Shown: positions 1-7,429 of the stretch, piece after piece | Numbering within the stretch: position 1 is the first letter of the stretch | Layout of the letters: each line of letters begins with the position of its first letter | Virus record (IMG/VR): IMGVR_UViG_3300005529_000029 | Location: 1 to 64,000 of that record | DNA from: a virus | DNA: 64,000 bases | Direction: 5' to 3' (one strand) | Made by a program: the position numbers and the translations under genes | The notes under the pieces: generated by a model | What the model was told of the DNA's origin: nothing | Seen by the model: only the letters and a program-made list of their open reading frames with translations | The model's database searches: none

Positions 1-47
1 TTGATGGGGCCTGTAGGATTCGAACCTACAACCAACAGATTATGAGT
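1..47 (-). other. Partial tRNA (CAU anticodon), 3' half: attachment-site core
   Basis: On the minus strand this reads as the 3' half of a tRNA: anticodon stem-loop with loop CTCATAA (anticodon CAU, Met or Ile2), variable region, T arm with loop TTCGAAT and stem GTAGG/CCTAC, acceptor strand AGGCCCC, then A and TCAA, so CCA is not encoded. Beyond the anticodon stem the sequence no longer looks like a tRNA: no D arm or 5' acceptor strand. A lone 3' tRNA half is the usual product of phage integration into a tRNA gene, so this is probably attL/attR or attP. The exact core end is uncertain, and the left side is cut by the window edge. Confidence 0.75.
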
Positions 48-65
48 CTATTCCCTGCCTTATCT

Positions 66-182
66 ATCGGTTTCGTATACGCTAAATCGGTTTCATTTTC
101 TTTCACTTAACCAAATCTAGCAATTGCACTTGGTTTTTATCGGTTTCACTCGGTTTTATTGACTTGGCACCATTTTGGCACC
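66..182. repeat. Direct repeats beside att (candidate integrase/excisionase arm sites)
   Basis: The 9-mer ATCGGTTTC occurs at 66-74, 86-94 and 139-147, and TTGGCACC occurs at 164-171 and 175-182. They lie between the tRNA-derived core and the excisionase-like gene. Tyrosine-recombinase attachment sites carry arm-type and excisionase repeats at this kind of location. Binding is inferred only from position and repetition. No gene is seen in 48-245. Confidence 0.5.
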
Positions 183-245
183 TTTTTCTTGACCTTAGAG
201 GGCAGAATATGTCAGTATATGTTTACGGAATAATGGAGGATTTTT

Positions 246-485
246 ATGCCGGAAGTTTCGATCAATGAGATTATTCAGCCTACATCTGACGTTGACCTAA
301 GCCAGATCGATGACTTCTTCACAGTACCGCAGATCGCGCTAAAACTGCAGAAATCTGAGCAGGCAGTCTATCGGCTAATCCGATCTGGACAGTTACCCCA
401 TGTGAGACTAAGCCAAAACTGCATACGGGTCACAGCCTCACAAATTAGGCAGTTTGTTAATCAGTCTTTAGAGATAATCGAGTGA
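246..485 (+). CDS. Helix-turn-helix DNA-binding protein, excisionase-like
   Basis: A 79-aa protein. Residues about 24-70 match the pattern of MerR/excisionase-type helix-turn-helix proteins: FTVPQIALKLQKSEQAVYRLIRSG followed in other members by a G-x-L-P stretch, here GQLPHVRL, and a final helix. Families with this fold either direct phage excision or act as small regulators. Lying 200 bp from the tRNA-derived core and next to direct repeats favours an excisionase/recombination-directionality role. ATG follows a GGAGG-like ribosome site (taatggagga). The alternative is a simple transcription regulator. Confidence 0.7.
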   Translation: MPEVSINEIIQPTSDVDLSQIDDFFTVPQIALKLQKSEQAVYRLIRSGQLPHVRLSQNCIRVTASQIRQFVNQSLEIIE

Positions 486-487
486 AA

Positions 488-799
488 TTAGCGCGACCGC
501 AGTTCTGCTAACTGCCTCTCTAGTTCGTCAACACGAGATCGCAATGACGAGAGCTCGCCGTACAGCTTGATCACGATCATCATGTACATAGTCCGGAAAA
601 CGTCCTGCCGCTGAGTGCCCCATAATCTATCGATGACATTATCGCCAAGCGCGAGGGTGTTATGAACTTCGGCCGATTCCCACGGAGACATAGAGCCCGT
701 CATCGAAATGAATCGATTCTTTTCGCGCTTCCAGATATCTTTATTGACCTTGAGCCTTTGATCCCAGGGCTGTTGATTGTTTTTGCTTTGGTGCGCCAC
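488..799 (-). CDS. Hypothetical coiled-coil protein
   Basis: A 103-aa protein of unknown function, convergent with the excisionase-like gene (2 bases between stop codons). A GTG start is preceded at good spacing by GGAGGGG, which supports real coding. The C-terminal 25 residues (SSLRSRVDELERQLAELRSR) have heptad leucines and alternating charge typical of a short coiled coil, suggesting self-association. No family recognised. Confidence 0.55.
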   Translation of the reverse strand: MAHQSKNNQQPWDQRLKVNKDIWKREKNRFISMTGSMSPWESAEVHNTLALGDNVIDRLWGTQRQDVFRTMYMMIVIKLYGELSSLRSRVDELERQLAELRSR

Positions 800-919
800 G
801 GAAACCCCTCCAGGAGCGTCTTCCCGTTGCGGCAGAGGCAGGATAACCTCGAACTTGACAGGAAAATAATAACAGGCTTCGTGTGCATCTCCAAACCGGC
901 ATCAAATCACTGCAGAACC

Positions 920-1063
920 TTGACACAACCGTGCCCACTATACAATCATTCGTCACGTGAAAGCCTGCACTGCGCACGTTCGTGGTTCGAACGCTTGTTA
1001 AAAGCGCAAGGCTGGAAACCCTATAGATGCCAGATCTGCGGATACCGATTTATCGCGAGATAG
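920..1063 (+). CDS. Possible small zinc-ribbon protein or remnant
   Basis: From a TTG at 920 the frame encodes about 47 aa ending in FERLLKAQGWKPYRCQICGY. This resembles the end of small bacterial proteins with two CxxC knuckles and a FERLL...PYRC..CG..F tail. The first knuckle is damaged (CPLY where CPxC is expected). It could be a decayed copy, or the start may lie elsewhere. No good ribosome site is seen. Confidence 0.3.
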   Translation: MTQPCPLYNHSSRESLHCARSWFERLLKAQGWKPYRCQICGYRFIAR

Positions 1064-1154
1064 GGTTTCACTGACGATAGTCGGGTTCACAGATGAACCA
1101 CAGTCAGATAGGGCCTCTTACGTCAATCTCGCAACTGTCTGCCGTAATTGATTT

Positions 1155-1322
1155 ATGAGTATTCCACTTCCAGGGCTTTTCGTAATCATTTCGCTGGGCA
1201 TCGCTGGAGGATGGCTTTCTCGTCACCTGTGGCAACGATCAAAAACCATCGCGATTTATTTTGCTCTTCAATCAATGATCCTGTTTGCCGTTGGCGTGTT
1301 CGCGCTGGTTCATCGCTTGTGA
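1155..1322 (+). CDS. Small two-helix membrane protein
   Basis: A 55-aa reading frame starting MSIPLPGLFVII. Two hydrophobic segments (about residues 5-20 and 32-51) are separated by a basic, tryptophan-containing turn (SRHLWQRSK), a hairpin membrane-protein layout. It sits 44 bases upstream of the methyltransferase gene on the same strand. Ribosome site is weak. Holin-like small size and shape are compatible, but the endolysin is 31 kb away, so no function is assigned. Confidence 0.4.
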   Translation: MSIPLPGLFVIISLGIAGGWLSRHLWQRSKTIAIYFALQSMILFAVGVFALVHRL

Positions 1323-1366
1323 TGGCCCCTTGACTTTGGATTGTCGCTGGTAAATTATTCCCGCCT

Positions 1367-2164
1367 ATGAATGATTGTGCGATCAAAGCCGAAGGCTTGG
1401 GCAAGCAATTCCGCTATTCACTGCTTGACTCAAAACACCAAACTGACAAAGACCAGACTTATGCAGATGGAATGGAACAATACTTTGATGGAGCGCTAGG
1501 CTCGACAGTAGACAAGCTCCGCAACTTCACAAAGTTTGTTCCGCGGCAGTCTCTCAGTATTTTTCTGGCTAAGCACGAACTGTTTAAACTTGCGCAGAAC
1601 GCCCACGGCAACATCGTAGAGTGCGGAGTGCATTTGGGCGGAGGGCTGATGACCTGGGCGCAGCTATGCGCAATTTACGAACCATATTCGCACGTCCGCA
1701 GGATCATCGGCTTTGATACTTTCACTGGCTTCACTGCCGTCTCAGCAAAGGATCAAGGAGCGCCTGTCCAATTCAAAACAGAGGGCGGACTGGCGACAGA
1801 AGCCGAAGAAGATTTGCAGGAGTGTATTAGATTGTTCGATCTCAATCGCCCCATAGGTCATATTCCAAAAATCGAACTAGTCAAAGGTAATGCTTGCCTG
1901 ACTATACCTGAGTACGTTGAGCGCAATCAGCATCTTGTCGTTTCGCTCTTATATCTGGACTTTGATCTATACGAGCCGACAAAGGTAGCGCTGGAAATCT
2001 TTCTTCCACGAATGCCAAAGGGTGCTATGATAGCATTCGATGAGTTGAATCAGGAAAGATGGCCGGGAGAAACTCTGGCTGTGTTGGAAACGGTGGGTAT
2101 TAGGAATCTTCGGATCCAGAAGATTCCTTTCACCCCTGGGATGTCGTATGCAGTGATAGAGTGA
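1367..2164 (+). CDS. TylF/MycF-family SAM-dependent O-methyltransferase
   Basis: A 265-aa protein. Features of the TylF family: GNIVECGVHLGGG at about residues 81-93 (SAM-binding loop), RIIGFDTFTGF (about 111-121), and LLYLDFDLYEPTKVALE with the metal-binding acidic residues, followed by PKGAMIAFDELN and WPGE. Family members methylate sugar hydroxyls in antibiotic or surface-polysaccharide pathways, so a role in altering host or phage-exposed glycans is plausible. The first 16 residues (AIKAEGLGKQFR) look instead like strand 1 of a polysaccharide ABC-transporter ATPase. It converges on the late operon (stop codons adjacent). A moron gene is a reasonable inference. Confidence 0.85.
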   Translation: MNDCAIKAEGLGKQFRYSLLDSKHQTDKDQTYADGMEQYFDGALGSTVDKLRNFTKFVPRQSLSIFLAKHELFKLAQNAHGNIVECGVHLGGGLMTWAQLCAIYEPYSHVRRIIGFDTFTGFTAVSAKDQGAPVQFKTEGGLATEAEEDLQECIRLFDLNRPIGHIPKIELVKGNACLTIPEYVERNQHLVVSLLYLDFDLYEPTKVALEIFLPRMPKGAMIAFDELNQERWPGETLAVLETVGIRNLRIQKIPFTPGMSYAVIE

Positions 2165-3004
2165 TCAGTATACAGCCCACCGCGTGTCTAAATAACTGGT
2201 CAGGTTGGTAACATCGCCGGCCGAAAGGGCAGTGCTATAAACTCCCATCTCTGCAATATACCCGTTGAGAGTAAACGAAGATGTCCCGGAGTTGTTAATA
2301 CGCGAGCCGATTCCCCCGACATCGGTGCCTGTGCGCGCAAAGGTACTGCTACTGACCACCGTCCTGGAGACGCCATCGAATGTTATCGTATAGCTCCCCG
2401 TAGAAGTGTTTGTCCCACCATTATAGGTCGCGATTAAAATGTGCCAATTGCTATCAAAGACTGGATTGTAGCCGACTCCAGTCTGCGAACCAGCCAGATC
2501 ATTAATGAAGCTGACCGTCGTGTAACCCGCGACGGAGTTAATGATCAGCAGCTCACTGAAGGTCGTATTCTTCAGGGTAAACAGCTCGGCAGAGTTTCCC
2601 GATGAAAGCGATGCGACCTTATATACGATGAAAAAGCTCATCTGCCCTGATACGGCCAGAGTATCGTTAAACGCATCGTCGCTTCCATCAAATTGTAGAA
2701 CCTGCTTGCCATTCTGGATCGCCAGCTTTAACAACGGGCGCTTGCCCGAAGTCGACTGAGTGACGTTATTACCCTGACCACTCTGATCCTGCCAGCACCC
2801 AACCGGATCCGTATCGGCGGATGCAGCCGTGGTACAGCTAGATGCCTGGAATGTGCCAGTATCAGCTTTTAACCATTGCTTCAGGCCAGACGGTGTAGTC
2901 GGCGTCCAAGGTCCGCTAGGATACATAGGAAACCGGCGCACGGTTTGCGCTAACGACGGAACAATCATAGCGAAAAGGACAAGGGCGCAGAATAATTTCC
3001 TCAT
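2165..3004 (-). CDS. Exported LamG/concanavalin-like protein
   Basis: 279 aa. The N terminus MRKLFCALVLFAMIVPSLAQ is a clear Sec signal peptide (likely cut after SLA). The rest fits a LamG/concanavalin-like jelly roll: a GLKQWLKADTG opening, a CWQDQSGQGNNVTQ segment, MSFFIVYKV, FDSNWHILIATYNGG and a final GYIAEMGVYSTALS strand. Such domains bind carbohydrate and are common on phage fibres and bacterial surface proteins. It is the last gene of the late operon, its ATG abutting the stop of the SGNH fibre gene. The signal peptide is odd for a virion protein. It may be displayed on the host envelope. Confidence 0.8.
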   Translation of the reverse strand: MRKLFCALVLFAMIVPSLAQTVRRFPMYPSGPWTPTTPSGLKQWLKADTGTFQASSCTTAASADTDPVGCWQDQSGQGNNVTQSTSGKRPLLKLAIQNGKQVLQFDGSDDAFNDTLAVSGQMSFFIVYKVASLSSGNSAELFTLKNTTFSELLIINSVAGYTTVSFINDLAGSQTGVGYNPVFDSNWHILIATYNGGTNTSTGSYTITFDGVSRTVVSSSTFARTGTDVGGIGSRINNSGTSSFTLNGYIAEMGVYSTALSAGDVTNLTSYLDTRWAVY

Positions 3005-6000
3005 TATGGCAAGGACCTCCTCATCGTGACTTCGACCGCAACCAGGCGTCCCGTCGTAATCGGACTTGCCTCTGATCCATCCCGAGCAATCTTTAGGTGC
3101 ATTAGTTTGTTTGCCCCGCTACCCGTAATAGTGATCGAGGTCAGAGAGCTATTAGTTATCTGATTCGCCGATCCAGGCGCAGCAGTCGTAACCGTATTCG
3201 CGGTATTGAATGCCGGATCATCGGTAGCGCTCGCATTGTCGCCTGTGAATGCGGTAGAAACCAGCCATTTACAGTTACCGCTAGTTGAGGAGGTAAACCA
3301 GATGATCCGGACATCAATATTGCCTGTAAAATCTAACGGCAAATACAGAGTGGTCTGCGCGGTGGAGGCTGTCGAAAAATCGAGTACTCCCTTTTGCGTG
3401 TTTGTCCCAGTGACACAGCTCGCAGATGCCGCATTGCTGGTCGGCAAATCCCAGAATGGGCCAGCAGTCGCGTTATTGCAGCCAGCCCCAGGCAAAAGCA
3501 CTTTAGCTGGAAATGCATTCTCAGCAATCGTCACGCTGCCATTGCCATTGTCGGTCAGCCATCCGGCTGGAACGGTTAGTCTTGATACGGCTTGAACCGA
3601 CGTGGCTGCATCAGCAGTGACCACGGTCAACGGTATAACTCTCTGACGATCCCTGGCTCTCGCCTGCGCATTGACTCTGTCCTCTACCGCCGCTGCCATT
3701 TTCGCATTGCCCGTGTTTCCAATGTGCAAGCCATCGCTGTACATATCGACACTTGGGTCGACCGAGCTAAAATAATCGACCAGGGCGATGTTGAGCCCAT
3801 AGCCAGCAAGTCGATCAACGACGTATCTAATGTTTTTGTTGTATAAGGCGACGTTTGCATCGCTTCCGCCAAACGTTGAGTATCCCGTGCTATTCGCTCT
3901 CGGTATCAAACCAGCATAGACCTGTGGACCTGATTGAGAATTGATACCGCCATTACCAGCAACCCAATCAATAGTTGCATTATTGCCGGTCGTGGCAGGA
4001 GCGGTGATGACGACTGTGTGTGCGCCAAAATCCAACCCGTCAATGATGATCGTCCTCGGGCTATAATTACGACTGAAGTCGGTATTCACCGTCGCTGCTG
4101 GAATGCAATTGAACGTTCCTTTTGACACGCCATCGACGGTTACGCTCCACACGCCGTTCGTCGTCACCCCATCAGAGACAGGACTTTCAATAAAAACCGT
4201 ATCTCCTAAAACCGGAGGGAAAGTGAGAGTAGACAATGTTCCTGTGGCAAATAGCGTCATGGCGCCGCCATAGGTTGAATTGAGCGTCCAGCTTCCTGTT
4301 TTGGTTACTGATGAGTCGTTGGCACGTATCTTAAGCGCATCAGGAATTCCCAGCCAAAGCAGTTCTGCTTCTAAGCCCTCACGAAACACTTGTACCGAAC
4401 CAGCAGTGGCGCTATGGCGTTCGTTGTTGGTTCCAATTAAGAGGAAGTTCTGAGTCGAGTTCGTTGTGGGGACAATAGTTGCATAGATCGCGTCGGCTTG
4501 GTCAGCAACCCACGAACCAGCAAGACCAGAATCGGTATAGTGGCCAAACCAGCCCTGGGCATTTGCGACTAGTTGCGTGTACCTGTGCGCGGCATCTGTT
4601 GGTCCGGTCGTGGCCGCGTCATCTGTCAGCGAGTCACCAAAGAAATGAACAGAGTTGCCGGTTGTGTTTAAGTTTTGATTGCCGCCCGTCAGAGCAGCGA
4701 ATGCGCCGCCCTCGGTCGAAAGCATTACTTGATGAGTGCCCGAGTCGTAATAGAATTTAGCGAAACCTGCCGCGCTAAGAGCAGGGACCGTTTGACCCGT
4801 AAGAATCAGTGGCGCTTTCAGAGTAAAATCGCCGTTGTTCTGGATCGTTGCTCGGCTGAATCCATTATGCGTCTGGAAATCGATGACGCCTGTTCCAGAA
4901 CCGCCACTATCGGCGCCTATTGTTGTCGAGCCAGCGTTAATTACACCGCCAGGATTTCCAAGCCCAGTACAGGCTGAGCAATTGATCACAGGCGTTCCGA
5001 GAAATGTTCCCGAGAGCGTTCCGCCAGAGATCGTCGGGCTTGTATATGTTCCTCCAATTATGCCGCCCGTGTTCGTTACTATGCCGGCGACGATTCCGCC
5101 ATTTATGGTAGGACTGTTGAGAACTGTTGTGTTGAGGGTCTTGCTCGACATAGTTCCGGGCAAGTCGCCATCTAAAATACTACTGAAACCAGTGTCAGTT
5201 CCGTCTGTTCTAACATATGTACCAGCACCGCCCCGAGGCACAGCGGCCCACTTATTGGCGGAATTTCCGACAATTATTGCGCCGCGGGTTGGTGATCCAG
5301 TAGCCGTATCGCTATGAAGCGAACCGAGTAAGCTATGGCTCAAAGTAATCGCGTTCACCTGTGCTGCGATCGCCTCAACTTCATCAGATGTTGCAAGCTG
5401 GATCTGAGAACCATTTAGATTATAGAGTTGATTAGCCGCAAGAGTTGTCTGAGTAATTGGCGATGTACTCGCTGGAATATTGTAATAGAACGGACCTTGT
5501 CGTGAGGCTCCATTCACGATCCACAGCACATAAAAGGTATTTGGCGAAAGCCCGATCGTGCTGTAGAGGCTGACCGTATAATTGCCACCACTATCGAGTG
5601 TCCGGCTAACACTGCTGCCACCAACGATAAAAAACCCGTCAAATGTCGTTGCAGTTTGCGCGAGAGCCCAGACAGCCTGTCCAACCATCGGAGAGCCATC
5701 AGGATTCGTCAGGGTTCCGTTGATTGTCGTCCTACTATTCTGTACGTTCAGACTTATTGTCGCCGCTGAACTGGTCACACTTCCAGTCGTACAAGAGCCA
5801 GTCGTAAATGCAGTAGCGGTGAACGTAAACGAATCCGTTCCCGCATATCCCGACGCGCTAGTATAGAGTACCAGTCCAGTCGCGCTATTCAATTGTGAGA
5901 GCGTTCCATGTGATGGTCCAGTGCCAATCGCATAGGTTATTGCGCAACCTTCAGGACTGACCGCGGGCATGTAGATCCTACGCACGAATCCTGTGATCGC

Positions 6001-6114
6001 ACCAATAGGCCCGAGATTCGATGCCACAGGTCCAGTAAATGCTCTGGCATTGATAGATGCCACTGTAATGATCAACAGACAGATCAGAGAGAGAGTCGTT
6101 AAGATTTTCTTCAT
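3004..6114 (-). CDS. Exported fibre-like protein with SGNH/GDSL hydrolase domain
   Basis: 1036 aa. The start is placed at 6114 (MKKILTTLSL), not 14 codons upstream, because AAGGAAA lies just before this ATG and a signal peptide follows directly (cut near NARA). An Ig/cadherin-like segment (SHGTLSQLNSATG, GYAGTDSFTFTATA) comes first, then a low-complexity fibre-like region of SPTISGGT-type repeats (about 310-400). An SGNH domain follows: FFGDSLTDD with Ser495, GTNN block, and D794-GL-H797. SGNH enzymes deacylate esters, and on phages they de-O-acetylate host polysaccharide. The C-terminal jelly-roll-like region is unassigned. Probably a receptor-modifying fibre. Confidence 0.75.
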   Translation of the reverse strand: MKKILTTLSLICLLIITVASINARAFTGPVASNLGPIGAITGFVRRIYMPAVSPEGCAITYAIGTGPSHGTLSQLNSATGLVLYTSASGYAGTDSFTFTATAFTTGSCTTGSVTSSAATISLNVQNSRTTINGTLTNPDGSPMVGQAVWALAQTATTFDGFFIVGGSSVSRTLDSGGNYTVSLYSTIGLSPNTFYVLWIVNGASRQGPFYYNIPASTSPITQTTLAANQLYNLNGSQIQLATSDEVEAIAAQVNAITLSHSLLGSLHSDTATGSPTRGAIIVGNSANKWAAVPRGGAGTYVRTDGTDTGFSSILDGDLPGTMSSKTLNTTVLNSPTINGGIVAGIVTNTGGIIGGTYTSPTISGGTLSGTFLGTPVINCSACTGLGNPGGVINAGSTTIGADSGGSGTGVIDFQTHNGFSRATIQNNGDFTLKAPLILTGQTVPALSAAGFAKFYYDSGTHQVMLSTEGGAFAALTGGNQNLNTTGNSVHFFGDSLTDDAATTGPTDAAHRYTQLVANAQGWFGHYTDSGLAGSWVADQADAIYATIVPTTNSTQNFLLIGTNNERHSATAGSVQVFREGLEAELLWLGIPDALKIRANDSSVTKTGSWTLNSTYGGAMTLFATGTLSTLTFPPVLGDTVFIESPVSDGVTTNGVWSVTVDGVSKGTFNCIPAATVNTDFSRNYSPRTIIIDGLDFGAHTVVITAPATTGNNATIDWVAGNGGINSQSGPQVYAGLIPRANSTGYSTFGGSDANVALYNKNIRYVVDRLAGYGLNIALVDYFSSVDPSVDMYSDGLHIGNTGNAKMAAAVEDRVNAQARARDRQRVIPLTVVTADAATSVQAVSRLTVPAGWLTDNGNGSVTIAENAFPAKVLLPGAGCNNATAGPFWDLPTSNAASASCVTGTNTQKGVLDFSTASTAQTTLYLPLDFTGNIDVRIIWFTSSTSGNCKWLVSTAFTGDNASATDDPAFNTANTVTTAAPGSANQITNSSLTSITITGSGANKLMHLKIARDGSEASPITTGRLVAVEVTMRRSLP

Positions 6115-6193
6115 CGCAGTTTTCCTTTCTGAATATATTTCACTACGTAAAAACACCGCAATAATCCTGAAAGCGAATTCACTTTTTGTTTTT

Positions 6194-7162
6194 CTATGTG
6201 ATTAAATCCGCTGGCTGCTTATCAGGTGGTCCAGGATCGCTACCACCACTGCTACCACCACTACCACCGCTTGAAAATTCAACAGATATAGGTGTTGAAA
6301 ATGGACTCCAAGGTCCATTGATTCCTGCTGAGCTGTGCGCAACTTTTACATGTCGTGTCTGTAATCCAGTGTCAGAATGCCGAGTGACAAATTCATAAGT
6401 TGGATCAGAGATGCCTGCTAAGAGATCACGATAAGTTGTGGTCAGGTTTGTTGTGAATCCAGCATCATCGGCAGAGATAACTTGTCGCGCAACTGTGTAT
6501 GGACCGAAACCGCCAACTTTAAGAGTAATGCTCAAATCGCTTGAAGCCCCGAGCTGTGCAATCGTCGGAGTATTATTCTCTCGATTCTGAGCATACGGTC
6601 CATTGAAAGTGACATCTGCCCAACTCGAATATTTACGAATACCAAAAGCATTTATGGGATTGAAACCAACCCAGATCGTTTGATCTTTTGCCCAAAAGTT
6701 ATTGATCGTGATTTCCGTATTAATGCTATATGGTCCATACTCTTTCACTGCATGAGTAGGATCGCCATCTATCCTAACTCCAACGATTACACCGGCTGCA
6801 TTAATGGTTGGAGTAGGTAAGGATATTGGAAGCGCTTCCGGACGAAAGATTAAGTTTAATCCTCGGGAAGGTCGAACGACAATATTCATTCCAGGAGATG
6901 CAGTGCCACTTACTGTAACCTGTTGTGCCCATCCCTTACGTCCATGGCCGTCATCCTCAAGTCTGAAATTTACATGTGTTCCCACCGCTACTGATAAAGT
7001 CCCCGCTGGAATATTGCCACTCGAATCCGTTGAACCAATTGAACCGAGATCAGTATTCGTATCTGCGTTATAGGCTTTAATAGTCTTGCCAGCAATAGGA
7101 GTTAAAGACCCATCAGAGTCTTTAAATATGCTAACATTAAATGATCCGTAATTGCTCGACAT
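6194..7162 (-). CDS. Putative tail protein with Ig/Fn3-like repeats
   Basis: 322 aa in the tail-gene block. Beta-rich sequence: an N-terminal carboxypeptidase-regulatory-like segment (about 15-90: TPIAGKTIKAYNADTNTDLG, NIPAGTLSVAVG), then two or three strands-and-turns modules resembling Fn3/Ig folds (GPYTVARQVISADD; HVKVAHSSAG INGPWSPFS). It ends in a Gly/Ser linker and a proline-rich tail. No catalytic motif. Position between the tip proteins and the SGNH fibre suggests a tail-tip or fibre component. Family not recognised. Confidence 0.6.
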   Translation of the reverse strand: MSSNYGSFNVSIFKDSDGSLTPIAGKTIKAYNADTNTDLGSIGSTDSSGNIPAGTLSVAVGTHVNFRLEDDGHGRKGWAQQVTVSGTASPGMNIVVRPSRGLNLIFRPEALPISLPTPTINAAGVIVGVRIDGDPTHAVKEYGPYSINTEITINNFWAKDQTIWVGFNPINAFGIRKYSSWADVTFNGPYAQNRENNTPTIAQLGASSDLSITLKVGGFGPYTVARQVISADDAGFTTNLTTTYRDLLAGISDPTYEFVTRHSDTGLQTRHVKVAHSSAGINGPWSPFSTPISVEFSSGGSGGSSGGSDPGPPDKQPADLIT

Positions 7163-7171
7163 CTTAAACTC

Positions 7172-7423
7172 TTATTCTGTTGTCGGTTCGCAATAATTAG
7201 CCATGCCTTGATATACGGCACCTATTCTTAGCAGAGTACCAGTGACAACATTGATTGTCGGTTCGACTACAACACCCTGGGAATCGCTCTGTAATCCAGG
7301 ATCAGGAGAAACGGCCGCATCCAATGTTGCATTGAATGTCGTCAATGAGAGATTAGGGACAATAGTCGCATCATAACCAGTTCCTTGCTTATAAACATCG
7401 AATGTCAGCACGATCGAGCTCAT
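7172..7423 (-). CDS. Small putative tail-region protein
   Basis: 83 aa, unknown. Predicted beta-rich (SSIVLTFDVYKQG, LSLTTFNATLDAAV), no cysteine pairs, signal or membrane segment. It is packed tightly between the tail-tip gene and the Ig-like tail gene, so it is likely translated in the same late operon. Function cannot be read from sequence. Confidence 0.55.
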   Translation of the reverse strand: MSSIVLTFDVYKQGTGYDATIVPNLSLTTFNATLDAAVSPDPGLQSDSQGVVVEPTINVVTGTLLRIGAVYQGMANYCEPTTE

Positions 7424-7429
7424 AAATCT

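Noticed and set aside
3206-5866. Several plus-strand frames of 60-160 codons over the SGNH fibre gene
   Set aside because: Shadows of a continuous minus-strand gene with a signal peptide and catalytic motifs.
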